From contig JACPIT010000004.1 in assembly GCA_016187945.1 (NCBI GenBank), positions 242,854 through 306,853 on the forward strand: a DNA stretch of 64,000 nucleotides, read 5' to 3'. This document shows, in pieces, positions 39,324 to 49,647 of this stretch (position 1 is the first letter of the stretch; the number at the start of each line of letters is the position of its first letter). Source of the DNA: Opitutia bacterium (GTDB lineage Bacteria > Verrucomicrobiota > Verrucomicrobiia > Opitutales > Opitutaceae). The notes under the pieces were generated by a model. The model did not search any database and had not been told where the DNA came from. It saw nothing but the letters and a program-made list of their open reading frames with translations. The position numbers and the translations under genes were made by a program.

Positions 39324-39818
39324 TCAACCCGCGTTCGGCACGCGTTCGAGATACTCGCGCGTGATCTGCGGAATCCGGTCCTCGAGCCAGAGCGCCATCG
39401 CCGTCTCCTCGCGCAGGATGTCGCTGCAGGTATGCGAGAGATCGACGAACCCCGCCCCCTCCGCCGCCGCGATCAAAGCGCTGTAAGTGGCGATCTCGAG
39501 GTGCTCCATCGCGTATTCGGCGAGGGCGTTTTTGACCGGCTCGTCGCGAAAAATGCCGGTGCTCATTCCTTGCAGCGCCCCGAAGGCACCGGCCGCGAGA
39601 TCCTTGGCAACCGAGGCGTGGGCACCGAGCGCCTCGAGCGCAGCGCCGATGCGGCGCGCGTGCTCGCGCGTTTCCGCGAGATGTTTTTCGAGCTGCTCGC
39701 GGACGGCGGGATAATTCTGCGCCTCCTTGAGGTGCCAGCCGAGCACGTGCTCGACGTTGCGCTCCATCGCGTGCGCATCGTGCAGCCAGGCGATGATCTG
39801 TTCGTGGGACGATTCCAT
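39324..39818 (-). CDS. DUF892/YciE-like ferritin-fold protein
   Basis: MESSHEQIIAWLHDAHAMERNVEHVLGWHLKEAQNYPAVREQLEKHLAETREHARRI...EYAMEHLEIATYSALIAAAE. Confidence 0.85.
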   Translation of the reverse strand: MESSHEQIIAWLHDAHAMERNVEHVLGWHLKEAQNYPAVREQLEKHLAETREHARRIGAALEALGAHASVAKDLAAGAFGALQGMSTGIFRDEPVKNALAEYAMEHLEIATYSALIAAAEGAGFVDLSHTCSDILREETAMALWLEDRIPQITREYLERVPNAG

Positions 39819-40068
39819 GAGAGAAGCGGAGGTGAGGTTGACCGCGCTGCGGAAGGAAGGCGGAAGACCGCGGGCGCGGAATGCACCGTGCGGCACGGAC
39901 CGCGAACTGCAAAGCGCGCTGCCGCCCGTTTCGCCCGAAAGCGCGCGCCGCAGTTTTCCCCACACGGACTCGGCGAAGCTCGCAGCGGCTTTTCGGGCAA
40001 ACGCGCCGCGCCGCTCGTCACGCGCTGGTCCGCGCGAACTTTCCGCGCGCCACCGTGTCGGTGCATGC

Positions 40069-40332
40069 ATGGCGGAACGACTTCCCATCCTCTACATCAA
40101 GCCCGGCTGCCCGTGGTGCGACGAGGCCATCGAGTTTCTCGACGCTCACGGCATCGGTTACCAACAGAAGGATGTGACGCGCGACGACGCCGCGCGCGCG
40201 GAGCTGCATCGCAAGTCCGGGCAAACCAAGGCGCCCATGCTCGACTGGCACGGCGACATCCTCGCGGACTTCGGCGTCGACGAGCTCGTGCCATTTCTGC
40301 GCGAGCGGGAAGTGCAACTCGAGGACAGCTAA
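40069..40332 (+). CDS. Glutaredoxin-family protein
   Basis: MAERLPILYIKPGCPWCDEAIEFLDAHGIGYQQKDVTRDDAARAELHRKSGQTKAPMLDWHGDILADFGVDEL; CPWC motif. Confidence 0.92.
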   Translation: MAERLPILYIKPGCPWCDEAIEFLDAHGIGYQQKDVTRDDAARAELHRKSGQTKAPMLDWHGDILADFGVDELVPFLREREVQLEDS

Positions 40333-40342
40333 CCCGAATCGC

Positions 40343-40795
40343 TCACCGCGCCGCGACGACCGGGAAATGCCGCGCGAGCTCCTGTGGCGCGATTTTCGTG
40401 AGATCCTTGATTTCCGCCCGATCGAGCCGCGCACGCTGCTCGGCCGGCAGACGTTCGAGCACGGCGTGATGGAGGCCCGGACCGGCGGCGTAGTCCCAAG
40501 CGAGGCCCGGATGGCGCGCGAGGAAGCGCGAGAGTTCGCGCGCGATCTCGGCGATGTTGCGACGCTCGTATTCCTCCTGCATCGGCAATCGTTCGTCGAT
40601 CGACGCACCATTGCCCGTGCCGCGCGAGAAGCGGCCGGCGAAATCCGAGTCGTTTCCCGTGTAGGGCTGGTGGCCCTCCGGAAAATCCGCGGCCTCGATG
40701 AGCGTGAAATGAGGTCCAAGTGCGCCGGTCGGCTGATCCTCGCGGAAGAGACGGAGCGACGCCCGATTCAAGACAGCGACAAGACGTGGGATCAT
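40343..40795 (-). CDS. Host-attachment-family-like protein
   Basis: MIPRLVAVLNRASLRLFREDQPTG...EEYERRNIAEIARELSRFLARHPGLAWDYAAGPGLHHAVLERLPAEQRARL; family call tentative. Confidence 0.7.
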   Translation of the reverse strand: MIPRLVAVLNRASLRLFREDQPTGALGPHFTLIEAADFPEGHQPYTGNDSDFAGRFSRGTGNGASIDERLPMQEEYERRNIAEIARELSRFLARHPGLAWDYAAGPGLHHAVLERLPAEQRARLDRAEIKDLTKIAPQELARHFPVVAAR

Positions 40796-40984
40796 GCCTG
40801 AACGGTAGCATGCGCCCACGCCGCCCGCAAGGTGCCGCTCGTCGACACGACGAGCCGGCGCCACAAATGGGGGCGCCTCCGCAGGCGCGAGCGCGGGTTT
40901 CGCCCCCGGCACTTCGCGGCGCGGCGCCGGTCGCGCCGCTCGCGCGGGAGGGAACATCGGCGGCGCGCCGCGGTATCGGATAGT

Positions 40985-41305
40985 ATGTTTTCCGCCGCCA
41001 AAGACGCGATGGCGAGTCGCGCCGCCCAAGCCTACCTGAACAACCGCATCGCGCGCTACGGCCGGTTGCAGGAGCTGCGGATCGACTCGCGTGCGCGCAC
41101 GATGGAAGGCACGTGCCTGCTCGACGGCGAGCGCACGCCGATCACGATCCAAGTCGAGCGCTACGAAATCAGCGAGCGCGACGGCGCGAAATACCTGACG
41201 ATGCACCGTTGCCGCTGCGCGCGGCCGTGGTTGCAGAATCTGCTCCGCGACTTCGTCGAAGGTCGCAGCGTCGAGCTGCCGGCCTGGGCAGCGGCGGCGC
41301 TGTGA
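40985..41305 (+). CDS. Hypothetical protein
   Basis: MFSAAKDAMASRAAQAYLNNRIARYGRLQELRIDSRARTMEGTCLLDGERTPITIQVERYEISERDG. Confidence 0.8.
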   Translation: MFSAAKDAMASRAAQAYLNNRIARYGRLQELRIDSRARTMEGTCLLDGERTPITIQVERYEISERDGAKYLTMHRCRCARPWLQNLLRDFVEGRSVELPAWAAAAL

Positions 41306-41439
41306 CACGCGCGAGTCGTCGATCGCGCGGCGGCGAGCGCCCGCACGCCGTCGACTCACGACTCGCCGGCGGCCGGCGCGCCGGGAATCGGCGAGGATTT
41401 CCCGATTGAGCGCGCGGCGGCGGCGCCAATGATCCGCGC

Positions 41440-42339
41440 ATGCGTCTCGCGCTTCTTTCCCGACTCACGCTCGTCCTTCTCCTCGGCGCCGTCTCGCTGC
41501 GAGCGGACGACTATGCCGCAACGATCGCCCAATGGCGCTCCGAGCGCGTCGGCCGGTTGACGGCGCCCGACGGCTGGCTGTCGCTCATCGGCCTGCATTG
41601 GCTGCAACTCGGCGACAACACGGTCGGCTCCGCCGAGGACAACCGCATCCGCCTTTCCGCGGGCGCGGCCTATCTCGGGACCGTGCACCTCACCGCAGAC
41701 GGCAAGGCCAGCTTCCTCGCCGCGCCGGCTTCGCTCGCGAACGTCGATGGCGTGGCCGCCGGCGAGCATCCGGTCGAGCTGAGCTACGGCGCGGGCAAAC
41801 CCAGCCTCGTGGCGGCGCGCAACGTGAGTTTCTTCGTCATCAAGCGCGGCGAAAAAATCGGCCTGCGCGTGCGCGACAGCGAGAGCGCGCGCCGCACGGG
41901 ATTCGCGGGCATCGATTATTTCGAGATCGACCCGAGCTGGCGCATCGAGGCGACGTGGGTGGCGTTCGAGCAGCCGCGCATGATCCCGATCACGAACGTG
42001 CTCGGCCAAACGTCGACGATGCCCGTCCCCGGCAAAGCGGTATTCACGCGCGACGGTCGGACGATCGAGCTGCTGCCCGTGCTCGAAGGCGGGCCGGATG
42101 AACCGCTGTTCTTCATCATCGCCGACGAGACGAGTGGCACCGAGACCTACGGCGCTTCCCGCTTCCTCTACGCCGAGCCGCCGAAAGACGGGAAGATCGT
42201 CCTCGATTTCAACCGCGCGCAAAATCCGCCGTGCGCGTTCACGCCGTTTGCGACGTGTCCGTTGCCGCCGAAGGAGAATCGCCTGCCGATCCGCGTGACC
42301 GCCGGCGAGAAGGTTTATCGCGGCGAGACGCACGAGTAG
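41440..42339 (+). CDS. DUF1684-family protein
   Basis: WRSERVGRLTAPDGWLSLIGLHWLQLGDNTVGSAEDNRIRL...VLDFNRAQNPPCAFTPFATCPLPPKENRLPIRVTAGEK. Confidence 0.93.
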   Translation: MRLALLSRLTLVLLLGAVSLRADDYAATIAQWRSERVGRLTAPDGWLSLIGLHWLQLGDNTVGSAEDNRIRLSAGAAYLGTVHLTADGKASFLAAPASLANVDGVAAGEHPVELSYGAGKPSLVAARNVSFFVIKRGEKIGLRVRDSESARRTGFAGIDYFEIDPSWRIEATWVAFEQPRMIPITNVLGQTSTMPVPGKAVFTRDGRTIELLPVLEGGPDEPLFFIIADETSGTETYGASRFLYAEPPKDGKIVLDFNRAQNPPCAFTPFATCPLPPKENRLPIRVTAGEKVYRGETHE

Positions 42340-42354
42340 CGCGGTGTCTCCGCC

Positions 42355-42385
42355 CCGGAGCGGCGATATTTTATCGCCGTTCCGC
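42355..42385. repeat. Short palindrome GGAGCGGCGATATTTTATCGCCGTTCC
   Basis: Second copy at 48909-48936 (GGAGCGGCGATATAATATCGCCGTTCC). Confidence 0.85.
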
Positions 42386-42504
42386 CAAAGATCGCGCCGC
42401 GCAGGCGTGTTTGAACTCGGCTTCATCGCGCCGTTCGGCCTGCTCGCGCGCCGCTCTCCATTGCCCGCTTGCCGGCGACGTGAGCGCCCGTAACGTCGCG
42501 CGCC

Positions 42505-43749
42505 ATGACCTCCACGCCCGCGCGCACGCCTGCGCTCAGTTTCATCTTCGTCACCATGGTGCTCGCGATCATGGGCATGGGGTTGCTCATTCCCGTGTTG
42601 CCGAAACTCATCGTCGAGATGCAGGGCGGCAACGAGACGGCTGGTGCGCACGCCTACGGCGTGATCGTGATGGTTTATGCGCTGATGCAGTTCATCGGTT
42701 CGCCGGTCCTCGGTTCGCTCTCGGACCGCTTCGGTCGCCGGCGCATCATCCTCATCGCGACCGCGGGCTCGGCGATCGACTACGTGATCATGGCCAACGC
42801 GCCGACGCTGTCGTGGCTCGTCGTCGCGCGCGTGATTGCCGGCTTGACGGCCGGGATCATGGCCACGGCGAACGCCTACATCGTCGACGTCACGCCGCCC
42901 GAGAAACGGGCGGGCGCGTTCGGTTTGCTCGGCGCGGCATTCGGCATCGGGTTCGTCCTCGGTCCCGCGATCGGCGGCTGGCTCGGCGACATCGACCTGC
43001 GTCTGCCGTTCTGGGTCGCAGCGGGGTGCGCGGCGGCGAACTGGGTGTTCGGATTCTTCGTGTTGCCCGAATCGTTGAAACCGGAAAACCGGCGGGCGTT
43101 CTCGTGGCAGCGGGCGAATCCGATCGGCGCGATCGTCGCACTCGAGCGGTTCCCCGCCGTGCTGTCGCTCGCGGGGAGCTATTTCATCCTGATGCTCGCC
43201 CAAATGACGCTGTTCAGCACGTGGACGCTCTACACGCTCCACCGCTATCAGTGGACGATGCGCACGGTGGGATTTTCGCTGATGTGTTCCGGTCTCTTGA
43301 TGGGGATCGTGCAAGCGACGCTCGTGCGAAAAATCGTGCCGAAGCTGGGCGATACGCGCGCGGTGGTGGTCGGCATGATCATCTCCTGCTGCGCGCACGT
43401 CTGCTACGGCCTCGCCTATGAAGGCTGGATGATCTTTGCGATCATCGTGTTCGGCTCGCTCGCGGGCATCTCGGGGCCGGCGCTGCAATCCTACATCACG
43501 AAACACGTGCCGGCGAACGAGCAGGGCGCGGTGCAAGGCGTGTTCATCGGCCTGCAAAGCCTGGCGGCGATTCCGGCGGCGCTCATGGGCACGTGGAGCT
43601 TCGGCTGGGCGATCGCGCCCGAACGCAGCGTGAAGCTCCCCGGCATCGCGTTCTTCGAGGCGGCGTTTCTCGTCCTGTGCGCCTTGGCGCTCGCGATCCG
43701 CTCGTTCCGCAAGGACCACGAGCCCATCCTGCATCCGACGCACACCTGA
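42505..43749 (+). CDS. MFS transporter, TetA-like drug efflux type
   Basis: GSPVLGSLSDRFGRRRIIL, ARVIAGLTAGIMATANAYIVDVTPPEKRAGAFGLLGAAFGIGFVLGPAIGG. Confidence 0.92.
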   Translation: MTSTPARTPALSFIFVTMVLAIMGMGLLIPVLPKLIVEMQGGNETAGAHAYGVIVMVYALMQFIGSPVLGSLSDRFGRRRIILIATAGSAIDYVIMANAPTLSWLVVARVIAGLTAGIMATANAYIVDVTPPEKRAGAFGLLGAAFGIGFVLGPAIGGWLGDIDLRLPFWVAAGCAAANWVFGFFVLPESLKPENRRAFSWQRANPIGAIVALERFPAVLSLAGSYFILMLAQMTLFSTWTLYTLHRYQWTMRTVGFSLMCSGLLMGIVQATLVRKIVPKLGDTRAVVVGMIISCCAHVCYGLAYEGWMIFAIIVFGSLAGISGPALQSYITKHVPANEQGAVQGVFIGLQSLAAIPAALMGTWSFGWAIAPERSVKLPGIAFFEAAFLVLCALALAIRSFRKDHEPILHPTHT

Positions 43750-43959
43750 ACGCGCCCCCCGCGCCTCGCGCCTGCGCGTGCGGGTCGCGGGCAACCTCCG
43801 GTCGGCTTCAGCCAAGTTTTGCGCAGGGCGGACACTTGACCGCGCCGTGAAGTTGCGCACTCTCTGGCTCGCGCCCGAGACGCTTACCGGGACCGCGCGA
43901 AAGAACGCGACCCCGGCGGACCAAGCGCCCCGTCATCGACGCAAGAGCTTCAACCCCGC

Positions 43960-44208
43960 TTGCACACCATGACTTGGAAAATCGAGATCACGGAGCCACA
44001 CAGCGGTGAACTCGGGGAGGCGATCGAGCACGCCGACCACGAGTTCGCCATGGAAGAATACTCCTACGAAAAGGGACAACTGCTCGAGGTGTTCGTCCAC
44101 AGCGCCGATCACGGCCCGTGGCACATCTTCACCGACCTCGGCTCCGGCCATCGCTTCAAGATCCCGCCGGAACGCTATCGGAAAGTCGCCGAAGTGCAGG
44201 TCGCCTAG
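43960..44208 (+). CDS. Small hypothetical protein
   Basis: MHTMTWKIEITEPHSGELGEAIEHADHEFAMEEYSYEKGQLLEVFVHSADHGPWHIFTDLG. Confidence 0.75.
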   Translation: MHTMTWKIEITEPHSGELGEAIEHADHEFAMEEYSYEKGQLLEVFVHSADHGPWHIFTDLGSGHRFKIPPERYRKVAEVQVA

Positions 44209-44233
44209 ACCTGCATTTTGTTTTGTCAGCTTC

Positions 44234-44284
44234 GCCGCCACCCGCGCCGCACGCCCGTGCGGAGTCGGTGGCGGTTTCTGTTTT
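44234..44284 (+). terminator. Putative Rho-independent terminator
   Basis: CCGCCACC...GGTGGCGG followed by TTTCTGTTTT, after 43960-44208. Confidence 0.5.
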
Positions 44285-44305
44285 CCCGCGCGCAGCGCGC
44301 GGGAA

Positions 44306-44383
44306 CTGCAGGAGCGGCTTTACGCCGCGATTCGCGCGCGGCATGCACCTCGATCCAATCGCGGCATAAAGCCGCTCCTACAA
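44306..44383. repeat. REP-like palindrome
   Basis: CTGCAGGAGCGGCTTTACGCCGCGATTCG...CCAATCGCGGCATAAAGCCGCTCCTACA. Confidence 0.93.
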
Positions 44384-44429
44384 AAACCAAACCCGCGGCG
44401 TTCGGCTGCGGGTCGTCGTTTTGAAGGCC

Positions 44430-44474
44430 CCAAACGAACAGGGCGGGCTCCACGCTGCCCGCCCTGTCGTTTGG
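44430..44474 (-). terminator. Putative hairpin terminator of the OmpW-like gene
   Basis: CCAAACGAACAGGGCGGG...CCCGCCCTGTCGTTTGG inverted repeat downstream of 44507. Confidence 0.6.
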
Positions 44475-44506
44475 TGCGCAGTTACACTGCGCTCAAATTC
44501 CTCCCG

Positions 44507-45154
44507 TCAAAACTTCCATCCGTAGCCGATGGAGAAGATCCACGGGTTGAGCTTCGCGGTCGTCAGGCGGGAACCGCCCGCGAACACATCGCTGCCGAGC
44601 GACGTCTTCTTGAGGTCGACGTTGATGTATTGGCCGTTGCCGAGATCGTAGTCGAAGCCGACCTGGCCAGAGAGGCCGAGGCTGCTGCTCTCGAGATCGA
44701 GCGGCACACCGGCCACGCTGAGTTTCTTGTTCCAGATCAGAGTGAAGTTCACTCCGGCGCCCACGTAGGGCTGGAACGCCTGATCGGGAGCGAAGTGATA
44801 AACCGCCATGAAGTGCGGGGGCAGTTCCTGGAAGGTGCCGAGCTTGCCGACGCCGGCGAGCTTCACGTCATGCTTCTGCGGGATCGTCAGCACGACGTGG
44901 GCGGACCAATTCGGCGTGAACGCGTAGTTCACGTCGATTTCCGGGATGAACTTGCTTTGGACGCTGACAGCGTCGGCCGCGAAGTTGATGCCGAGGGCGG
45001 AGAACGCGTCGGACTTGTCGGCCATATCGACGTAAGTAGCGCCGACACGAACGTTCCAACCGGTCTTGGGCTCAGCCGCAGAGGCCGAGGCGGTGATCAG
45101 CAGCGCTGCGAGGACGCTGCCGAGGATGCGAGTTGTGGGGGTGTTTTTGAACAT
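44507..45154 (-). CDS. OmpW-family outer membrane protein
   Basis: Signal MFKNTPTTRILGSVLAALLITASASA; GWNVRVGATYVDM...VLTIPQKHDV...LPPHFMAVYHFAPDQAFQPYVGAGVNFTLIW...FSIGYGWKF. Confidence 0.92.
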   Translation of the reverse strand: MFKNTPTTRILGSVLAALLITASASAAEPKTGWNVRVGATYVDMADKSDAFSALGINFAADAVSVQSKFIPEIDVNYAFTPNWSAHVVLTIPQKHDVKLAGVGKLGTFQELPPHFMAVYHFAPDQAFQPYVGAGVNFTLIWNKKLSVAGVPLDLESSSLGLSGQVGFDYDLGNGQYINVDLKKTSLGSDVFAGGSRLTTAKLNPWIFSIGYGWKF

Positions 45155-45278
45155 CCAACTCACCCTACCAGAAAACGCCCGCGCTCCGCCTCGCATCGGT
45201 TGGTGAACACCCCGCGCAAATTGCCTGTGCAATTCTTGCGAAGCGCGTCCGCGCGAGAAACGCCGCTACTTCGCCGCG

Positions 45279-45956
45279 TCAGGCCGGCGGCCCCGGACGG
45301 CGCGTCCGAAACTCCGCGTAAGCCGCCACGTCCGCCTGCATCGCATCGATCGTCGCGACGAGCGGCTCGAGGCGCACGAGGCCGGAGAAAACGGCGCGAT
45401 CGCCGATCGCGTCCTCGATCACGAACGTCGGGCGCTGGCTCACCTGCAACGCGTGAAACTCCGCCGTCGTCGCCTGCAGGCGTGCGGCGACCTCGCGCGA
45501 TTGCGCGCGCTCGCGCAGGAGCGCCGCATCGAGTCCGCTCGCGGCCGCCGCGATTTCCGCGGCCACGTCGAGCCGTCCGACTTTTTTGCCTTCGCGATAC
45601 GCCGCTTGCGAGAGTGCGCAGCGCACCTCGTCGCCCGCGACGCCGAGATCGCGCGCCGCCTCGGCGACGGCGCTCGCCGCGGGATAACCGTGCGGCAGCG
45701 GCAGTTCGTAGTAGCCGGAGTTCGGCACGAACGGCGAACCCAGCACCGACGCGCTGCGCTGGAGGAACCAGTCGTATTGCGCGTGGCTCGCCGGAAAATC
45801 GTCCGCGTTCATCAGCGCGATCTTCCACTGAAACTCGGCTCGCTCCGCGTAGCGTCGCTTCAGTTCGGCCCAGGTCGGCTCCGCCCAGAAACACCACGAG
45901 GAAGTCACTTCGAGGTAATAGGTGATTTTCACGCACCGAGTGTCGGCGCGCGGCAC
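45279..45956 (-). CDS. DsbA-family (thioredoxin-fold oxidoreductase) protein
   Basis: VKITYYLEVTSSWCFWAEPTWAELKRRY...ALQVSQRPTFVIEDAIGDRAVFSGLVRLEPL; probable start at the VKITYYLE codon just inside the ORF. Confidence 0.8.
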   Translation of the reverse strand: MPRADTRCVKITYYLEVTSSWCFWAEPTWAELKRRYAERAEFQWKIALMNADDFPASHAQYDWFLQRSASVLGSPFVPNSGYYELPLPHGYPAASAVAEAARDLGVAGDEVRCALSQAAYREGKKVGRLDVAAEIAAAASGLDAALLRERAQSREVAARLQATTAEFHALQVSQRPTFVIEDAIGDRAVFSGLVRLEPLVATIDAMQADVAAYAEFRTRRPGPPA

Positions 45957-46117
45957 GACGCGTCAACGCCCCGGCGCCGCGCCACCGGAACAGCGTGCGG
46001 CAAATCTGCGTCGCGCGTGCGCGGACGCTTTTCCGCTCAAGCCGGGTGGCTTCAGGTCGATTTATCGGCTACATTCAACCCGCCGGCCACTGCCCCGCGG
46101 GCCGTGTCATCTTTTCC

Positions 46118-46831
46118 ATGTCTTCCCTGCCCTCGCCCGCTCCGGCGGCTTCCGCCGCTCGCGCCACGCAATACGAACTGCTCGGCCACTTGGCCGGCTC
46201 CGTCGCGCACGACTTCAACAACGTGCTCGCGGCCATCAGCGGCAGCGCCGGCTTGATCGAGATGGATCTGACCGGTCCGCACACGCCGCGACACATCGAC
46301 AACATCCGTCGCGCCGTCCAGCGCGGCGCGGGCATCCTGCGACAGCTCCAGTTTTTCCACCCGCGCGCGGACGGCCCGCTCGAGACGCTCTCGCTCGCCT
46401 CCGTCGTCACGCCGTTCGCGCATTCGTTGCGCGAGCAGTTTGGCGCGGCGTATTTCATCGACGTCGTCGTGCGCGAGCCGTCGCCCGCGATCCGCGCCGA
46501 CCTCACGCAGTTGCAGCAAATCATCCTCTGCCTCGCGACCAACGCGCGCGACGCCATGCCGCAAGGCGGCACGATCGAGTTCGTCGTGCAGTCCGCGCCG
46601 GACGATCCGGCCCACGTCGAGTTCAGCGTGCGCGATCACGGCACCGGAATCGCCGCCGCGACGCAGGCGCGATTGTTCGAACCGTTTTTCTCGACCAAGC
46701 CGAAGGGCAAAGGCGCCGGCCTCGGCCTCGCGATCGTCCATCGCCTGATGGAGCGGCACGGCGGCAGCATGCGCTTCACGACGGCGTCGGGCGAGGGCTC
46801 GACCTTCACGTGCCGCTTCCCCGCCGGCTGA
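46118..46831 (+). CDS. Short sensor histidine kinase without recognisable sensor domain
   Basis: LLGHLAGSVAHDFNNVLAAISGSAGLIEMD; DHGTGIAAATQARLFEPFFSTKPKGKGAGLGLAIVHRLMERHGGSM. Confidence 0.9.
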   Translation: MSSLPSPAPAASAARATQYELLGHLAGSVAHDFNNVLAAISGSAGLIEMDLTGPHTPRHIDNIRRAVQRGAGILRQLQFFHPRADGPLETLSLASVVTPFAHSLREQFGAAYFIDVVVREPSPAIRADLTQLQQIILCLATNARDAMPQGGTIEFVVQSAPDDPAHVEFSVRDHGTGIAAATQARLFEPFFSTKPKGKGAGLGLAIVHRLMERHGGSMRFTTASGEGSTFTCRFPAG

Positions 46832-47282
46832 GCGCCGCGCGCGCCCGCGCGAAGCGTGTCATCAAACGTAATCCCGGTCGCCATCGGGGGATTTCCCTAA
46901 ACTCGCCGCCTCCGCGCGTCGATGGAGAGGACGGTCACCTCTCTCTCCGCCTGGTTGTGAAAACAACACAGTATCGTCGCGCTTGCCTGCAAACGCACCG
47001 CCCTCCGCCGGTGTGGCCGCAGAGGATTCGTTCGTTCGACCGCCGCGTCGCGGAGAGGGTGATGAGGCTCGCATTTTCTTCGTCCACGAAACGGCCAATG
47101 GGTGACGCCGCCGAAACTCACCCGCCGGCGCCCCCGGTCCCGGCGTGCCGCTTCGCGCTCTGCGCCCGCGGCTTCCGGTTCTCTGGCGCTCGTTCCCGCA
47201 GCTCCGTTCGTGCGCACTCGCTCGATCGCCACCGGTTCTCCCGCGAGACCGGCCGCGGCCTCGTCGCGCGCACTCTGTCACC

Positions 47283-48863
47283 ATGAACCTTCGCTCCCTC
47301 GGTCAACGCGTGACGTTCGGCTTCGCCCTCGTCATCGCCTTCACGCTCGCGTTCGGACTCGTCTCGCTCAACCGCTTCCTCGCCGTCGCCGACTCCGGCA
47401 ACTACCTCGCCACCGATCCGATGCCGGGCACGCTCGCGATCCTGCGCGTCGGCCTCGCCTTCCGCGAAAACTACGGCCTCGTCCAAAAATACCTCAGCAC
47501 GCCCGATCGCGCCGCGGTCGGGCAGCGTCTGTCGGCCAACAAAGGCATGATCGACCAGGTGATCGCCGATTACGACGCTACGATCACCGATCCGCGCGAC
47601 CGCGCGATGTTCGACCGCTTCAAGCAGGCGCGCGTCGACTTCGTCACGGAGTTCAAAGCTGTCGTCGCCCTCGTCGACGCCGGCAAGACCGACGAAGCGA
47701 TCCGCGCCGCCGCCACACGCGTCGATCCAGCCTACGAGCGGCTCTGCACGCAATTGAACGAGCTCATCGATTTCAATCAGCAGAATCTCCAGCGCGGCGT
47801 CGGCGATGTCACGCACGCCGCGCATCTCGGCAAACTCGTCCTCCTCTTCGGTCTCTCGTTCGCCGTCGTCGCCGCGGTCGCCATCGCGTGGTTCATCACC
47901 CGGACCGCAAACCGCGCGCTCGGCTCCATCGGCTCGCGCCTCGCCGCCGGCGCCGAGCAAACGTCCGCCGCCGCCGGCCAGGTCTCCAGCTCGAGCCAGT
48001 CGCTCGCGGAAGGCGCCTCCGAGCAGGCCGCTTCGCTCGAGGAAACCTCCGCCTCGCTCGAGGAGATGGCGTCGATGACCAAGCGCAACGCCGAGAGCGC
48101 CGTGAAGGCCAAGGAAATCTCCGCGCAAACCCGCGTCGCCGCCGACACCGGTGCCGCCGACATGGACGCGATGAAATCCGCCATGGACGCCATCAAGCAT
48201 TCCTCCGGCGAGATCGCGAAGATCGTGAAGACGATCGACGAAATCGCATTCCAGACGAACATCCTCGCGCTCAACGCCGCGGTCGAGGCCGCGCGCGCGG
48301 GCGAAGCCGGCGCCGGTTTCGCCGTCGTGGCCGAGGAGGTCCGCGCCCTCGCGCAGCGTTCCGCCACCGCCGCCAAGGAGACCGCCGCGAAGATCGAAGA
48401 CTCCGTCGCCAAGAGCGAAGCCGGCGTGCAAATCTCCGGCAAGGTCGCCGCCTCGCTCCAGCAGATCGTCGCCGGCGCGCGCCAAGTCGACACGCTCGTC
48501 GGCGAGATCGCCACCGCCTCCGCCGAGCAGAGCCAGGGCATCGGCCAGGTGAACGGCGCCGTCTCGCAGATGGACAAGGTCACGCAAAGCAACGCGTCCG
48601 CCGCCGAGGAATCCGCCGCCGCCGCCGAGGAGCTCAACGCGCAATCCGCCGAGGTGCAGAAGCTCGTCGGCGAACTGCTCGCGCTCGCCGGCAACGCCGC
48701 CGCCCGCGCAACCGCCCCCACTCCCCCGCACGCGCCGGCGAGACCGCACCTGTCCACCGCGTCGCGCGCACCGCACCACGCCGCCACGCACGCCCACGCG
48801 CCCGTCCACGCCGGCGCGTCCACGCACGGCGAAGCGAGCGACAAATTCTTCCAAGACGCCTGA
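47283..48863 (+). CDS. Methyl-accepting chemotaxis protein
   Basis: [29 protein letters not shown]; 4HB-like sensor; [48 protein letters not shown]. Confidence 0.95.
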   Translation: MNLRSLGQRVTFGFALVIAFTLAFGLVSLNRFLAVADSGNYLATDPMPGTLAILRVGLAFRENYGLVQKYLSTPDRAAVGQRLSANKGMIDQVIADYDATITDPRDRAMFDRFKQARVDFVTEFKAVVALVDAGKTDEAIRAAATRVDPAYERLCTQLNELIDFNQQNLQRGVGDVTHAAHLGKLVLLFGLSFAVVAAVAIAWFITRTANRALGSIGSRLAAGAEQTSAAAGQVSSSSQSLAEGASEQAASLEETSASLEEMASMTKRNAESAVKAKEISAQTRVAADTGAADMDAMKSAMDAIKHSSGEIAKIVKTIDEIAFQTNILALNAAVEAARAGEAGAGFAVVAEEVRALAQRSATAAKETAAKIEDSVAKSEAGVQISGKVAASLQQIVAGARQVDTLVGEIATASAEQSQGIGQVNGAVSQMDKVTQSNASAAEESAAAAEELNAQSAEVQKLVGELLALAGNAAARATAPTPPHAPARPHLSTASRAPHHAATHAHAPVHAGASTHGEASDKFFQDA

Positions 48864-48908
48864 CGCGCCGCCCCACGCGGCTCCGGAACGCGCCGCGACG
48901 ATCTCAAG

Positions 48909-48936
48909 GAGCGGCGATATAATATCGCCGTTCCGA
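48909..48936. repeat. Short palindrome GGAGCGGCGATATAATATCGCCGTTCC
   Basis: Matches 42355-42385. Confidence 0.85.
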
Positions 48937-48951
48937 GGACCGATCCGCCCC

Positions 48952-49578
48952 TCACCGCGGCGCCACGAGCGCCAGCCGCACCGCCAGCGCGCCGAGCACG
49001 CTGCCCATCACCCAGCGCTGAATTTTCAGCCCCCACGGTTTCTCCGCCACCGTGCGGCCGAGCGCGCCGGCGGCGAAGATGATCGCCGCGTTGCACACGA
49101 AGCTGATCGAGATTTGCACCGCGCCGAGCACGAGGCTCTGCCCGAGCACGCCGCCACGCTCGGGGTGGATGAATTGCGAAAAGATCGACAGGTAGAGGAA
49201 CGCCGCCTGCGGATTCAGCGCGTTCGTCATGAAACCCATGAAGAACAACTGCCGCGGCGTCGCATCCGGCAGCCGGCTCGTCTGCAACGCGCTGCCGCCG
49301 GGCCGCAGCGCTTTCCACGCGAGCCACGCCAGATACGCGACGCCCGCGTAGCGGATCAGGTTGTAGGCCGCCGGTGTCGCACGCAGCACGGCGGCGAGTC
49401 CGCTCGCCGCGACCGTCAGGTGAATCAGAAAACCCGTCGCCACGCCCCAGAGCGAGAGGATCGCCGCGCCGCGCCCCTGGCACAGCGCGCGCGAGGTGAG
49501 ATACATCATGTTCGGGCCGGGCGTGAGCGACATCGTCACGCACATCAGGAGAAACACGGGCCATTCCGCAGACTGCAT
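48952..49578 (-). CDS. LysE-family translocator
   Basis: LMCVTMSLTPGPNMMYLTSRALCQGRGAAILSLWGVATGFLIHLTVAASGLAAVL..GVAYLAWLAWKALR. Confidence 0.93.
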   Translation of the reverse strand: MQSAEWPVFLLMCVTMSLTPGPNMMYLTSRALCQGRGAAILSLWGVATGFLIHLTVAASGLAAVLRATPAAYNLIRYAGVAYLAWLAWKALRPGGSALQTSRLPDATPRQLFFMGFMTNALNPQAAFLYLSIFSQFIHPERGGVLGQSLVLGAVQISISFVCNAAIIFAAGALGRTVAEKPWGLKIQRWVMGSVLGALAVRLALVAPR

Positions 49579-49647
49579 GTCCGAACCGGTAACGCGTCGC
49601 CGTCGCTCGTCGAGCGGTGAACGAGCGCCGCTCGCACAGCGGCATTC

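Noticed and set aside
36352-39963. 1203-aa minus-strand ORF taken as one protein
   Set aside because: Only its last ~404 residues are the response regulator; the upstream part is out of frame with the true kinase gene (37560-39302).
37674-40469. 931-aa plus-strand ORF
   Set aside because: Spans antisense of the kinase and ferritin-like genes; no motifs. Only 40069-40332, in another frame, is credible (glutaredoxin).
41356-43860. 834-aa minus-strand ORF
   Set aside because: Antisense to DUF1684 and MFS genes; Arg/His/Glu-rich shadow ORF.
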